Source of the DNA: Macrosoma leucophasiata
Taxonomy: Eukaryota; Arthropoda; Insecta; Lepidoptera; Hedylidae
Assembly: GCA_036365455.1 (NCBI GenBank)
Contig: JAWQUS010000023.1
Span: 7,378,001-7,442,000 of the forward strand
DNA: 64,000 nt
Direction: 5' to 3'
This document shows positions 1-9,249 of this stretch, piece by piece. Position 1 is the first letter of the stretch. Each line of letters starts with the position of its first letter. Made by a program: the position numbers and the translations under genes. The notes beneath the pieces are model-generated. The model did not search any database and was not told the DNA's origin. It saw only the letters and a program-made list of their open reading frames with translations.

Positions 1-134
1 CCCACACTATAGAAAACGAAAAACAACAAAAAATCCGCGTGTTACATGTGGAGTAAATACCCTAAAAAAAAAAACATGTTTTTATTCTATAACATTGTCG
101 GCGTGATTAAGTTTTATAGTTGTGCTAAATTTTA

Positions 135-260
135 ACCCCCTTACTCATAAACGTACATTAGATACGTTTTGTCAGTTGCATTGTCAAATGTGCAGGATAG
201 AAAGAGACAAAGTCGAGATTAGCAACACTTTAGCTAAAATACGTTTATGAATAAGGGAGT
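135..260. mobile_element. MITE P, copy 1 (CCCCTTAYTCATAAACG ends)
   Basis: Ends CCCCTTACTCATAAACG and CGTTTATGAATAAGGG are inverted copies of each other, bounding about 125 bp. Two more copies lie at 1844 and 12352 and share the internal AATGTGCAGG and TTAGCAACACTTTAGCTAAA words. No coding capacity, so a non-autonomous TIR element. Confidence 0.7.
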
Positions 261-297
261 GAGTCTCTAGTACCAATAGTTTTTGCGCTTAACCGCG

Positions 298-375
298 GAC
301 GGACAGACAGACAGACAGACAGACGGATAGGGCAAAACTATAAGGGTTACTTGTTTACTACGGAACCCTAAAAAC
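298..375 (-). repeat. Dispersed repeat Q (TACGGAACCCTAAAAA end) with CAGA microsatellite
   Basis: Holds about six CAGA units (302-325) followed by the TACGGAACCCTAAAAA terminus, a widespread lepidopteran interspersed repeat whose class I cannot name. Related pieces occur in both orientations at 680, 2685, 2993, 26590 and in the 39.3-kb duplication. Confidence 0.5.
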
Positions 376-679
376 GGACCTCTATATATACTCAATTGTG
401 AGCCCTATCCACGCGAGTCCAATTTATATTTGGCCGGTTTTAAATACTTATATTAACTGAGAATGAGAGAATGTAGAACAAATATTTACCTGAAGCGCAA
501 ACAACCACACAGGAGTCGACTTGAACGGTAATAGAGTAACTTTATTAGCGGCTGTCTGTACAAATTTGACGGTAACGCGTGAAATGGAGGAGATGGTGTG
601 CCTTTCAGATATCTAATACATTTTGATTTTAACTTTAAATAAAATTATGATCTGATTACGAAAACTTTTTTTGTCATTT

Positions 680-750
680 TGAGGGTTCAGTACCTCAACA
701 GGAAAAACGGAACCTATATTTTATAAGATCGTTTGTGCTTCTGTTTGTCC
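680..750 (+). repeat. Dispersed repeat Q, fragment
   Basis: Reads AGGGTTCAGTACCTCAACAG then GGAAAAACGGAACC, the opposite orientation of the fragment at 298. Short and degenerate. Confidence 0.4.
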
Positions 751-781
751 ATCTGACACAGCTAATTTACTCCGCCGAAAC

Positions 782-870
782 TGGCGCATCGAGGGTGTTT
801 GCGTGTATGCTTGTATGTACGCATTTACCTCTGTCTACCCTTTCGGGATGACAGGCGTGAAGTCACGTTT
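782..870 (+). mobile_element. SINE-A 3' fragment
   Basis: Matches the 3' half of the tRNA-headed SINE seen complete at 33133 and 51691: GGGTGTTTGCGTGTATGCTT, TTTACCTCTGTCTACCC, then ACAGGCGTGAAGTCACG. The tRNA-like head is missing. Confidence 0.6.
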
Positions 871-949
871 AGATGAAGAAATGCGGTGGTAACTACCCCG
901 TGAGCTCCATCTTTAGAGTTATTAAGTAAAGGTTGCTAATAAATACTAT

Positions 950-1062
950 TCAACGAGATAACAGTAATTAAGGCGGGAGGAAAGTGGGCCGAAGAAAGAT
1001 TGCCTTCGGTTTCGTTAATCCCCTAGTCGTGACCGCTGCTTATTGCCTGATTGCAATGTTCT
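950..1062 (+). repeat. Local repeat W, copy 1 (internally deleted)
   Basis: Shares AATTAAGGCGGGAGGAAAGT and the CGTGAC...GCTTATTGCCTGATT end with copies at 1612 and 2800, but lacks about 55 bp between TTCGTT and the GTGAC block that both other copies keep. Confidence 0.6.
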
Positions 1063-1116
1063 GTATTTAGTAAAAGTGTTAGAAAAGTAAAGCCGCATAA
1101 TATCTTCTCCTTCGTT

Positions 1117-1385
1117 TCAGCCGAAAGACGTCCACTGCGGGACTCTTGTCTTGCTGTTTGTCCTTCTCCCACGGATACCTGTTGCATCGTACGGGGGGAC
1201 ATTATCGCCACGCTTGGCATTCGGGTTGACGTTCATAGTGGTGATAGGGTTGCTGTTGCCCCTCCTTCCTGCGTTATTGCATTTACTGCCGCCCTATTGG
1301 AATGATTTGACTGTTTTTGTTCATTTGATTTACTGCAGTGGTAGATAAAAATTCTTCAACTAGTTGGTGGCGGGGTCATCGCGTC
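1117..1385 (+). repeat. Family R, copy 1
   Basis: Begins with GAAAGACGTCCACTGC, the reverse complement of the cCAGTGGACGTC word at the 3' end of RTE ORFs, then runs through TTGCATTTACTGCCGCCCTATTGGAAT. A second copy is at 50688 and an inverted piece at 47418. Probably the 3' region of an RTE-type LINE read backwards or a non-autonomous derivative. ORFs here are shadows. Confidence 0.5.
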
Positions 1386-1611
1386 TCGACGTCCTTACTC
1401 CTAACCGACTCGTAACAAAACGCTCTCTCTGTACGTGTATTAGGAATCGGATCAACAAGAAATGACTTATTGAGTGGACCTATAACTATTAAATTTGAAT
1501 TTCTTGCGTAAAGCGATTTTCGTGGAAAACCTCTCGTTGACAGAATTAACACCGATAAAATCTCAGAAAAAAGATAGAAATACCATAATTCAACTGTATA
1601 TGCTGGTCCAT

Positions 1612-1815
1612 ATGGAAATAGCCTGTTAATAGACATGTTCCACTACTTCACAGGATAAGCGTTAATTAAGGCGGGAGGAAAGTGGGCCGAAGAAAGATGG
1701 TCACCGGTTTTGTGTGCCCTTAACTTCGATGATTTCATTTGGCGGCAAATGGCGGTTTGGACGTGTTTAATCTCGCGATTCGTGACTACTGCTTATTGCC
1801 TGATTAGGATGTTCT
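1612..1815 (+). repeat. Local repeat W, copy 2
   Basis: Full ~200-bp copy, including TTCCACTACT, GATAAGCG, GGAGGAAAGTGGGCCGAAGA and the GGCGGTTTGGACGTGTTTAA block. About 85-90% like the copy at 2800 by eye. Confidence 0.65.
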
Positions 1816-1843
1816 ATTTGAAACGTCTTTCGTTATACATTTA

Positions 1844-1959
1844 CCCCCTTATTCATAAACGTATTTTAGCTAAAGTGTTGCTAATCTCTCTTTTGTCTTT
1901 TTCTATCCTGCACATTTCACAATACAACTGACAAAGACAAAGTTTATGAATAAAGGGGT
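1844..1959. mobile_element. MITE P, copy 2
   Basis: Ends CCCCTTATTCATAAACGT and AGTTTATGAATAAAGGGG; shares GCTAAAGTGTTGCTAATCTC internally (inverted relative to copy 1). Same family as 135 and 12352. Confidence 0.7.
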
Positions 1960-2684
1960 TAGTTTATTAATACATAATTAACAATAATATGAGCAATTTA
2001 TGAAAGAAAAATGTAACTTAAGTTTTTAAACACCTCTTTACCTACATGTTGAAGAAATCGTTCCTATTTGTTTCCTCTAGCACAAAATTAAAGGGGATAA
2101 GTGGGACGATTGTGGGACTGTGCTAGGGGAACAATCCTAATAAAATGATCACGTTTACTGACAAACAAAGAAAAGAATAAAACAAGTGGACACTTTCAAC
2201 GGAGATCTTATATATCATATTGAGGAATATATGTAGAATTCCTAAAGATAGAATTTCTAAATATATATAATACCGTGATGGGATAGCTAGAAAATCCGTT
2301 CCGTTTTTTCCAAGTTCATTTTATAATTCAATCACCTAATTACTATTACCTACTCATAAATGTTTTATGTCTATTAAGCCGTGATATTTTTTTTTTATTT
2401 GATCAATGTATTTACTATCATCGTGAATTTTTTTCACTCGTCCAAATATCACTTTTTAAGTTGGAAAGGAGGAGGACACTTTAAAGCTCTCAAGCTCCAA
2501 AATTGTTTAAAAACATGAAAAAAAAAAATCCACCCACTTTGCGTTTAGGGGCAACACATAATTTTTTCTCAGAATTTTTATTGCATCACCTTGTCAGTGT
2601 GACTAATTTGAATATTCGTACCAAATTAAAGCTACTATCGATAGCTTAAATAAAGAGTCTACGTGCTATGCTGCGGACAGACGG

Positions 2685-2750
2685 ACGGACGAACGGACGG
2701 CGAAACTATAATGGTTCGTTGTAGGCTACAGAACGCTTAAAAACGTTCTA
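2685..2750 (-). repeat. Dispersed repeat Q, fragment
   Basis: GGACAGACGGACGGACGAAC followed by GCGAAACTATAATGGTTC parallels the block at 298-350. Degenerate. Confidence 0.4.
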
Positions 2751-2799
2751 ATTTAGCGGTAGCTGTCAGTGAATTTCAAGTGGATCTCAGTTAGGAAAC

Positions 2800-2985
2800 A
2801 GGTTGTTAATAGATCTATATGTTCCACTACTCCACAGGATAAGCGTCAATTAAGGTGGGAGGAAAGTGGGTCGAAGAAAGATGGCCTCCGGTTTCGTGTG
2901 CCCTTAACTTCGGTGATTTCATTTGGCGTCAAATGGCGGTTTGGACGTGTTTAATCTCCCGGGTTGTGACCAATGCTTACTGATT
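2800..2985 (+). repeat. Local repeat W, copy 3
   Basis: Third copy of the ~200-bp repeat also at 950 and 1612. An ORF across it is only a by-product of the repeat. Confidence 0.65.
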
Positions 2986-2992
2986 GTGGTGT

Positions 2993-3115
2993 TTTTAGGG
3001 TTCCTACATAAAAGATAGAAACGGGATACTCATAACTCTGCTGTCCATCTGTCTGTCACCAGGCTGTATCCCATGAACCGTGATGGCTAGACAGTTGAGA
3101 TATTCACAGACAATG
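2993..3115 (+). repeat. Dispersed repeat Q, fragment
   Basis: TTTTTAGGGTTCCTACATAA followed by CTGTCCATCTGTCTGTCAC, plus orientation. Confidence 0.4.
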
Positions 3116-3367
3116 TATTTCTGTTGCCGCTATAACAACAAAAAAAAAACGTAACTTTTTGTGTTGATGTTGTTTGTTGGGGAACTATTTGGATCTTTCC
3201 TTTGTTTTCCTCTCAACTTTTATATGTTTTTTTAATTGTTTTATTTCAAATTTGTCCAAATTAATTTCATCTTTCTTTTTTTCTAGCCACAAATCGAATG
3301 GATACCTGTAAATTTTCTCTGCAGGAACAATAAATAAACCTTCTATTGCAAACACTTTTCCTTAATG
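3116..3367. other. AT-rich stretch, nothing recognised
   Basis: Only homopolymer-rich DNA; no repeat member or coding signal that I can support. Confidence 0.4.
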
Positions 3368-3708
3368 TATAAAGATTTTTCTAACCGTTTAACTTGGTGT
3401 TAAACGGTCTGAAAAGAATGTCGAATGAGCGAATGACTAAACAGATATACAATGCGAATGTGGATGGTTGCAGAGGCCCAGGAAGACCAAGACTGACTTA
3501 CCATGACCAAATAGGTCGAGTTCTGTCTGATGGTGGGGTCAAAAGTCTTAGGAATGTGCGTGCATGTATGAAGAGAACGATGAAGGTAGACGAGGCACGA
3601 GAGGTTTGTCAGAACCGGGATATCTGGCGCTCTACACTCTCTGCCTACCCCGTTAGGGACCTGTCGTGAAGATACAAATGGTGTTAAACGGTTACAAAAA
3701 TCTTTATA
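3368..3708. repeat. Interrupted palindrome hosting a LINE-tail insertion
   Basis: The two outer arms, 3368-3393 and 3683-3708, are inverted copies of each other with a single mismatch over 26 nt. Between them sits a LINE-derived fragment (3409-3678) flanked by the exact 14-bp direct repeat TGGTGTTAAACGGT at 3395-3408 and 3679-3692. Removing the insertion and one repeat leaves a short near-perfect hairpin like those at 4335 and 7854. The target was therefore a palindrome, and the insertion made a normal target-site duplication. Confidence 0.75.
3409..3678 (+). pseudogene. 3' end of a non-LTR retrotransposon RT ORF, copy 1
   Basis: An open frame (to the stop at 3667-3669) encodes about 85 residues: RMSNERMTKQIYNANVDG, a G.GRPRLTYHDQI block, VLSDGG, a VRACMKR block, DEAREVCQNR, DIWRSTLSAYP. 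This order (ERM...GRPR.TY.DQI...RACMK...DR..WR..VSAYP) is the C-terminal tail seen in many insect non-LTR retrotransposon polyproteins, where it follows the RT domain; the RT itself is absent, so this is a severely 5'-truncated copy. It is flanked by a 14-bp target duplication. A sibling copy at 25343 carries a 1-bp insertion that breaks the frame, whereas this one is open throughout. The LINE clade is not certain. No function is expected of the fragment. Confidence 0.7.
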
Positions 3709-4020
3709 CTATGCGATATATGCGATGTTGCTATATACGCGAGTATGTAGCAACGACAATACCTATAAAAATATCACAAATAGTCAACCATTAAAATCAA
3801 CGCCGGTAATTTAAAGAAATAACTTTATAGCACGTACCTATATTTTCGTTTCATTTTCCCTTCATACGTAACTGGAAACTCATTTTAATTAAAGCGGAGG
3901 TTTCTTAATTTAATTATACGTGTCCCTTAGACTCACATCGTGGTTCTGGATTTGTTTGTACAAATTGTCGTTAGCTGTTTGTTATTATATGATATCTCTT
4001 TAATTAACTTTTTGTATTTG

Positions 4021-4130
4021 AAACGTAACTTCACGCCTGTAATCCCCGAAGGGGTAGGCAGAGGTAAATGCATGCATTGAAGCGTACATGCAAACACCCA
4101 CGATTCGCCGGTTACGTTTTGGCCCATGTA
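4021..4130 (-). mobile_element. SINE-A 3' fragment
   Basis: Reverse complement of the SINE-A tail: AACGTAACTTCACGCCTGTA, ATCCCCGAAGGGGTAGGCAG, then CACCCACGATTCGCCGGTTA and GGCCCATGTAAT. Head missing. The ORF reading through here is a shadow. Confidence 0.7.
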
Positions 4131-4334
4131 ATGCATTTGTGCATTTGGCGTCATATAGTGTGAACATACTACCCCATATTTCCCGGAATGGGTAGACAGA
4201 CGCGTATTCATGGATAGGTATATTAATTTAATTAAGCGCGAGTAATAGCTGTTGTCGCGACTTCGTCCTCATAGAATTTAACAAAAAATATTGTTTATAA
4301 TTCATAAATAAAAGTAGTCTAAGTTACTCTTGGT

Positions 4335-4400
4335 CACTCTGTAAACATGAGCTACTTGCCAGTGAACTTTCACTGGCAAGTAGCTCATGTTTACAGAGTG
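4335..4400. repeat. Perfect hairpin, 32-bp stem, 2-nt loop
   Basis: Arm 4335-4366 starts CACTCTGTAAACATGAGC and is exactly the reverse complement of 4369-4400. The loop is CT (4367-4368). No repeat family flanks it symmetrically. Confidence 0.9.
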
Positions 4401-4527
4401 AAAATTCGTCCGTCAAAATTGGCCCAGCCGTTCCCGAGATAAGCCGGAACAAACAGACATGCAGACAAAAAATAAAGAAAAATGTTTGTTTTGGTGTATA
4501 TCTCCCGTGTACACGTGTATTAAGCAT

Positions 4528-4692
4528 ATTTTTTTGTAATGGAAGTGGTAAACAAGCCTGCATTTTACATTGATGTTAAGTGATGACTGCAGCCTATAGA
4601 CACCCACACAAAGACCAAGGTCAAAATGCGAATGCCTTACCACTCCTGAGGCCTAAGGTGTTATGCCTCTGTGCCGGAAATTACAGGGCCGT
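4528..4692 (-). mobile_element. JT repeat, 3' part (subfamily A)
   Basis: Minus-strand copy truncated at its 5' side; contains TTAAGTGATGACTGCAGCCT and ACTCCTGAGGCCTAAGGTGT and ends at GGAAATTACAGGGCC. A T-run at its left edge is the element's A-tail. Confidence 0.8.
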
Positions 4693-4970
4693 AAGCATTA
4701 GTAAAAAGCGGTTATTTTTATACTACGAACAGACACTCCCATTCACATTTTATTTATTTGTAGATGTAGATTATACACCTACTTATTATTGTATACTGAC
4801 ATTCTTTTTTAGTATTTTGATATGAAGTTCTGGCATTAATAATGCATTGAATTATTTTTATTAGAGCATATTATTCTTGTTATGATGTATTATGTAGTCT
4901 ATATGTGTTAATATATATCGAGTGCGACTCGCACTTAGAGCCTTTTTTAAATATCATAGCTAATGTCTTT

Positions 4971-5060
4971 TAACCGACTTCAAAAAAAGGAGGAGGTTCT
5001 CAATTCCACCGGATCTTTTTTTTATGTATGTTCAGCGATAATTTGAAAACGCCTGTATTA
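4971..5060 (+). repeat. TTTTAACCGACTTC terminus of a dispersed element
   Basis: TTTTAACCGACTTC, then an A-run, GGAGGAGGTTCTCAATTC and a T-run before ATGTATGT. The same head opens the ~1-kb elements at 24006 and 28262. This is a very common lepidopteran repeat terminus; the class is not clear to me. Confidence 0.55.
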
Positions 5061-5611
5061 AAATTGGTCGTAGGTACCAACTCACAAATTTTCGTAGGCT
5101 CATGCATAATAACCAGTGCCCGATTTAAGTATAGGAAACATACGCATAGGGAGGCCTATGGGCCGCCAGCAAAGGGAATCCGCCACCACACCAAAAAAAA
5201 AACGATTAAGACTCAGTAGAAACAAAAAATACTGAGTTTTGGTATAAATAGTTAAGAAGCATTTTTTTCACACCGCTGGACTAGGGTTGTCGTCATCGGT
5301 CAGTTGTCGTCAGTCCATAGAGTATAGACCAACGCGGGCCACCGGTCGCGTCGGACCGGAGCCGCCGGGTCGTCATATATCGTCAAAAAATACTGAGTTT
5401 TGTTATAAACAGTTAAGAAGCATTTTTTTCTTTGAGCAGGAGAAGTTAACATCTCTTCGAGATCAAGCAGCCCGAAATATGAACACAAATGGCATTCTAC
5501 TGCGTTGCAGCAGACCAACAGCAACAGTGATGACAGGGTGATGGCGATTTGTGGGCCTCCACCACATTCTCTGCCTATGGGCCGCGCAAAAGTTACGAGA
5601 TTAAAGAGTTA

Positions 5612-6502
5612 CGGAGTTTAATTACCTGGGCTCCATCATAACAAACAATGGATCGTGTGAGAAAGATATTAGGAAGCGTATTGCCATGGCAAAGAGCGCC
5701 ATGTCTCAGCTGAATCACATATGGGCCGACAGGAACATTTCACATAAAACCACTTTTACTGGTGGTAGAGTTCCAGTGACGGAGCTCGCGGGCGTAGGCA
5801 CCACCGCATTACCTAATATACTTGCCGCTAAATGGTAGTATTCAGCACTATCGTGTTGTACGGCCCTGTAATTTCAGGCACAGAGGCATATCACCTAATG
5901 CCTCAGGAGTGGCAGCGCATCTGCATTTTGACCTCTGGTCATTGTGTGGGTGTCTATAGGCTGCAGTCATCACTTAACATCAATGTGAACTGCATGCTTG
6001 TTTGCCACTTTTATTACATAAAAAAAAAAAAAAAAAAAAAACCAAGAAAAATCTTGTGACCACGCTGATATTCTCAATTTTCCTGTACGGTGCTGAGACT
6101 TGGACACTGAAAAAGGATGATCGACGCCGAATTGATGCTTTCGAGATGTGGTGCTGGAGGAAAATGCTCGGAATACATTGGACGGAGCATCGCACTAATG
6201 TATCGATCATGAAATATCTCAGAACACCTATGAGACTCACCACCATATGCCTGCGAAGAAGCTTTGAATTCTTTGGTCACATTGCCAGAAAGAGAGATGA
6301 CAACTTTGAAAAGACGCTACTAACTGGGAAAGCACCGGGGAAAAGACCCAGGGGCAGAAGCCCACTACGATGGTCCGACCAAATTCGCTCCACGTTAGAA
6401 GCCACAGTTTGCCAAGCCATCCACATCGCCGAGGATAGGATGACATGGCGTAATATTGTCCAATCGAGAGTTATTCGTCGAGGTCACGACCCTCAGCATT
6501 GA
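5612..6502 (+). pseudogene. Non-LTR retrotransposon RT C-terminal region, split by a JT insertion
   Basis: Two exon-like pieces, 5612-5751 and 6042-6502, read in one frame once the inserted JT copy is removed. The first encodes FNYLGSIITNNGSCEKDIRK and MAKSAMSQLN; the second encodes IFSIFLYGAETWTL, RRIDAFEMWCWRKMLGI, LRRSFEFFGHIARK, GKRPRGRSPLRWSDQIR and ends PQH-stop. These are the thumb/connection motifs that follow the RT catalytic domain in RTE-like LINEs (YLGS, LYG.E.W, FE.W..R..L.I, GHI.R, GR...RW.DQI). Motifs A-C of the polymerase are absent upstream, so the copy is 5'-truncated. A GGAGGAGGAGGA stretch follows the stop. The clade is RTE-like by motif order but not proven. Confidence 0.75.
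5752..6040 (+). mobile_element. JT repeat, full-length subfamily A copy, nested in an RT gene
   Basis: Runs from ACTTTTACTGGTGGTAG through CTGCAGTCATCACTTAACAT to CATTTTGACC.. and TTATTACAT plus about 24 A. It interrupts codons of the RT remnant; AAAACCA occurs at both edges (5746-5752 and 6038-6044), consistent with a short target duplication, although the A-tail blurs the right edge. The long A-tail suggests a fairly recent insertion. Confidence 0.85.
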
Positions 6503-6509
6503 GGACACA

Positions 6510-7500
6510 CGACGCAAGGAGGAGGAGGACCGCGCAAGTCTAAGTCCGGCACTGACAATAACTTTGCTAAAGATCATCCCATGATCAAATGCGTAGTTTA
6601 CGATTCTATAAAGGTCACTTTCGATTCATAAAATTTAGTATAATTAATAAACTCATCGTCAAAATGTATCTTACTGCGATACCTCGCCAATCGGAACTCT
6701 AAACATCTACTCGTATACTACTTCTTCTATAATCAATAAATTCATCCGACAAAACCACAAATGTCTACAACGTCTACAATAATTGACACAGTACCACGCT
6801 GCGATGCTAACAACCATAAAAATGAAGTTTACGAGGCGAACACCGTCAATGTGACACGAGCATAAAACTGGCGGACAGCCAATGGTTTAATTACCCTTCG
6901 CAATGATGTGGCTGACAAATTACTGACAAGGGAAAAGGGAGTTCATCGCGCCTCGCTGTATTACCGCCGTATTCCGCTTGATGGTTATTAATTGACTTCT
7001 GATCGCCTTCCGATACATTAAATTTAGTAAAAGTAGATTAATTTAACTATCGCTATAGCTACTATTGATTCAGTGTAAACAAAAAATATTGTTGTAATTT
7101 CTGAGGCATGTCTGTTCTTTTTGGTCATGTCCACAAAATGGAACCTCCTTATTTTTGAGGTAATGTAGGTTATTAAAAAAAAAGAAATATGAAATGAAAA
7201 TCTTATTAATCTTAATCTTCTTAAAGCATTTTTTACATCGTATAAATAAATAATCATTAGATGACATGCTTCAATACCAGGGCAATGTATTTCGATGTAA
7301 CATGGTTTAAAAGTCGATTATATCACGTGTTTTACATTAAGTTTGTTGTGCTCATAAACATGGTTAAAACATTTCTCAGAATCCAACTATTTATCAACAA
7401 GCCAATCAACAGAAACATGAAGACCGTCTAATTAATCTAAACAGAGCCATACGAGATTATTTGTAAGATGCTTAAGTTCATTGTCTTGAAACATAGAGCA
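6510..7500. other. No recognised feature
   Basis: AT-rich DNA with only short ORFs and no match to the repeat families seen elsewhere in this window. Confidence 0.4.
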
Positions 7501-7528
7501 ACTCGGTCCACCGGTCGCGGTGGACCGA

Positions 7529-7778
7529 CCGATTAAGTATATAGCCATAGCGTTTATTACCTATGCAAAACAGTCAGTCATTTTTTGCGAGGAGAAATAC
7601 GCGTGACCCACACTCACACTACAAAAATCGTCTATTACTACGAAACTCACACTTTGACTTTTACAAAATACATAAACAAATTTACGCACTCACTTAAATA
7701 TCTGGATGACAGCCATAGGACTGTTTGGTCTTGTACTTTGACAGAGGGGAAAACCTGCATATGGCTACTCCCCTACGG
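7529..7778 (+). mobile_element. TIR element E, copy 1 (250 bp)
   Basis: Contains TATAGCCATAGCG at the left and TATGGCTACTCCCCT at the right, degenerate forms of the TIR that is clear in the copy at 8379. Shared interior words: CAAAACAGTC, CACTCACACTACAAAAATCG, AAAACCTGCATATGG. Just outside the left end is GGTCCACCGGTCGCGGTGG, which has a counterpart outside the other copy. Confidence 0.65.
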
Positions 7779-7853
7779 TCCACCAAATAAAAAAACATTA
7801 CATAAAGTATAAATAATACAAAAGTAAAGAATTATCCGAATAAAAATTACAAT

Positions 7854-7910
7854 AAGAAGATATTTAAGAATTTGATCATAAGATATGATCAAATTCTTAA
7901 ATATCTTCTT
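7854..7910. repeat. Perfect hairpin, 26-bp stem, 5-nt loop
   Basis: Arm 7854-7879 (starting AAGAAGATATTTAAGAATTT) is the exact reverse complement of 7885-7910; the loop is AAGAT. Confidence 0.9.
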
Positions 7911-7923
7911 CCCAATCTATGTA

Positions 7924-8179
7924 TCTATATATATAAAAATTAATTGCTATTCGTTAGTCTCACTAGAACTTGAGAACGGCTGGACCGATTTAGTTAATTT
8001 TAGTTTTGAATTATTTCTGGAAGTCCAGGGAAGATTTAAAAGGTAACAAAATATGAAGAAATTATAGAGGAATAGTAAAAAGCACAATTTCATTTTTCCA
8101 TGCAAATTGTCCGTATCTATCAAACCTTTGACACATTATTTCATTCTGAGGCCGATACGAAGTTTGCCGGGTCAGCTAG
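7924..8179 (+). mobile_element. Non-autonomous Helitron, Lep1-like
   Basis: Starts TCTATATATATAAAAAT and ends CGGGTCAGCTAG, with A immediately before TC (7923) and T immediately after CTAG (8180): the A|TC...CTAG|T insertion typical of Helitrons. The interior (GTTAGTCTCACTAGAACTTG, GGCTGGACCGATTTAG, CTGGAAGTCCAGGGAAG) matches the family I know from lepidopterans as Lep1. Relatives are at 27470 and 52186. Confidence 0.8.
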
Positions 8180-8378
8180 TAATATATATAAAGATAGAGA
8201 AAATAAATATTCGTCATTATCACAATCATAAACTTTTAGCAGGGTTTTAAGTGAAATCGCTACTGAAATCAAAGAACTTCGCTGAAACTAGACCCAGTAT
8301 ACTTGAGATGTATGTACAAACATTAAATGCTCAAATTAATAAATCAGTCTTTAAGCATCCCACAGGGATAGATCAACA

Positions 8379-8626
8379 CCGGAGGGGAGTAGCCATATGC
8401 AGGCTTTCCCCGCTGTCAAAGTACAAGCCCAAATGGGCCTATACCTGTCGCCTAGGTGTTTAAATGTGTGCGTGAAATTGTTTCTGTATTTTGTTAAAGT
8501 CAAGGTGTGAGTTTCGTAGTAATAGACGATTTTTGTAGTGTGAGTGTATGTCGCACGCATTTCCCCCCGCAAAAAATGACAGACTGTTTTGCATCGGTAA
8601 TACACGCTATGGCTACTCCCCTCCGG
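8379..8626 (-). mobile_element. TIR element E, copy 2 (248 bp)
   Basis: Begins CCGGAGGGGAGTAGCCATA and ends TATGGCTACTCCCCTCCGG, a perfect 19-bp terminal inverted repeat. The interior is the reverse complement of the copy at 7529. An open frame of about 110 codons on the minus strand extends past the right end and matches nothing I know; it is probably fortuitous. Non-autonomous DNA transposon. Confidence 0.75.
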
Positions 8627-8699
8627 GCGGCTGCGACCGGTGGGCCGTGTTGCTCTATGCCCACAGTGTTGCTTAGGCCTCTTATGACACATTATTGTA

Positions 8700-9117
8700 A
8701 GAGATTTATAGGTACCTAGATGTGTTTGGTAGAGGTGGGATGGTGGTCAACTTACTATGAACATTTTTAATGGTAAATTTCACAGAACACACTCAGGCTA
8801 GGTGAATAAAAATCTAAATTTAAATACTAATATAGGCATTTGACACCTCTGCAAAACAGAATTAGGTAGTACGTAAGTACTTAAAGTAAGTGTAAGCAGG
8901 ATAACATATTTGAACATTAAATGGTACCTGAAATAGACGAAATTATGATAGATGCCTTAGTAATGATAACAGATTGGAAATAGTGTGGAGTTGGTGTGTG
9001 TGAGTGAGTGAGTTAGAGCTAGTGTTTTTTGAAACAAGAAAAAATTAATCTGTTATAATCGGTAGTCTGTTCTGTTCTTAACGTTAACGGTAAAGTATGT
9101 CTCTGTGTATGTGTATG
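8700..9117. other. No recognised feature
   Basis: Contains a short GTGTGTGTGAGTGAGTGAG simple stretch near 8990; otherwise nothing supportable. Confidence 0.35.
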
Positions 9118-9208
9118 TCTCCCACCTACCTCCACCAATCTGCATTGGAGCAGCGTGGTAGAGTAAGCTCCAGGTCCGCAAAAAAAAAAATGGGAGAGAC
9201 TCGTGCCA
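9118..9208 (+). mobile_element. Tail fragment of the 5S-headed SINE
   Basis: CTCCACCAATCTGCATTGGA and GCAGCGTGGTAGAGTAAGCT then GGGAGAGACTCGTG correspond to the tail half of the element at 37476. Confidence 0.6.
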
Positions 9209-9249
9209 CGTGCTTACGGAGCCATAATTACGAATTACGATCAAACAGA

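Noticed and set aside
302..325. CAGA run as a CRISPR or satellite array
   Set aside because: Simple microsatellite inside a dispersed repeat; no spacers, and the genome is eukaryotic.
1105..1125. Splice acceptor-like CTTCTCCTTCGTTTCAG
   Set aside because: Sits at the edge of family R and joins no open exon; probably chance.
8351..8692. 113-codon minus-strand ORF
   Set aside because: Lies over TIR element E and repeats in degenerate form at 7529; explained by the repeat.
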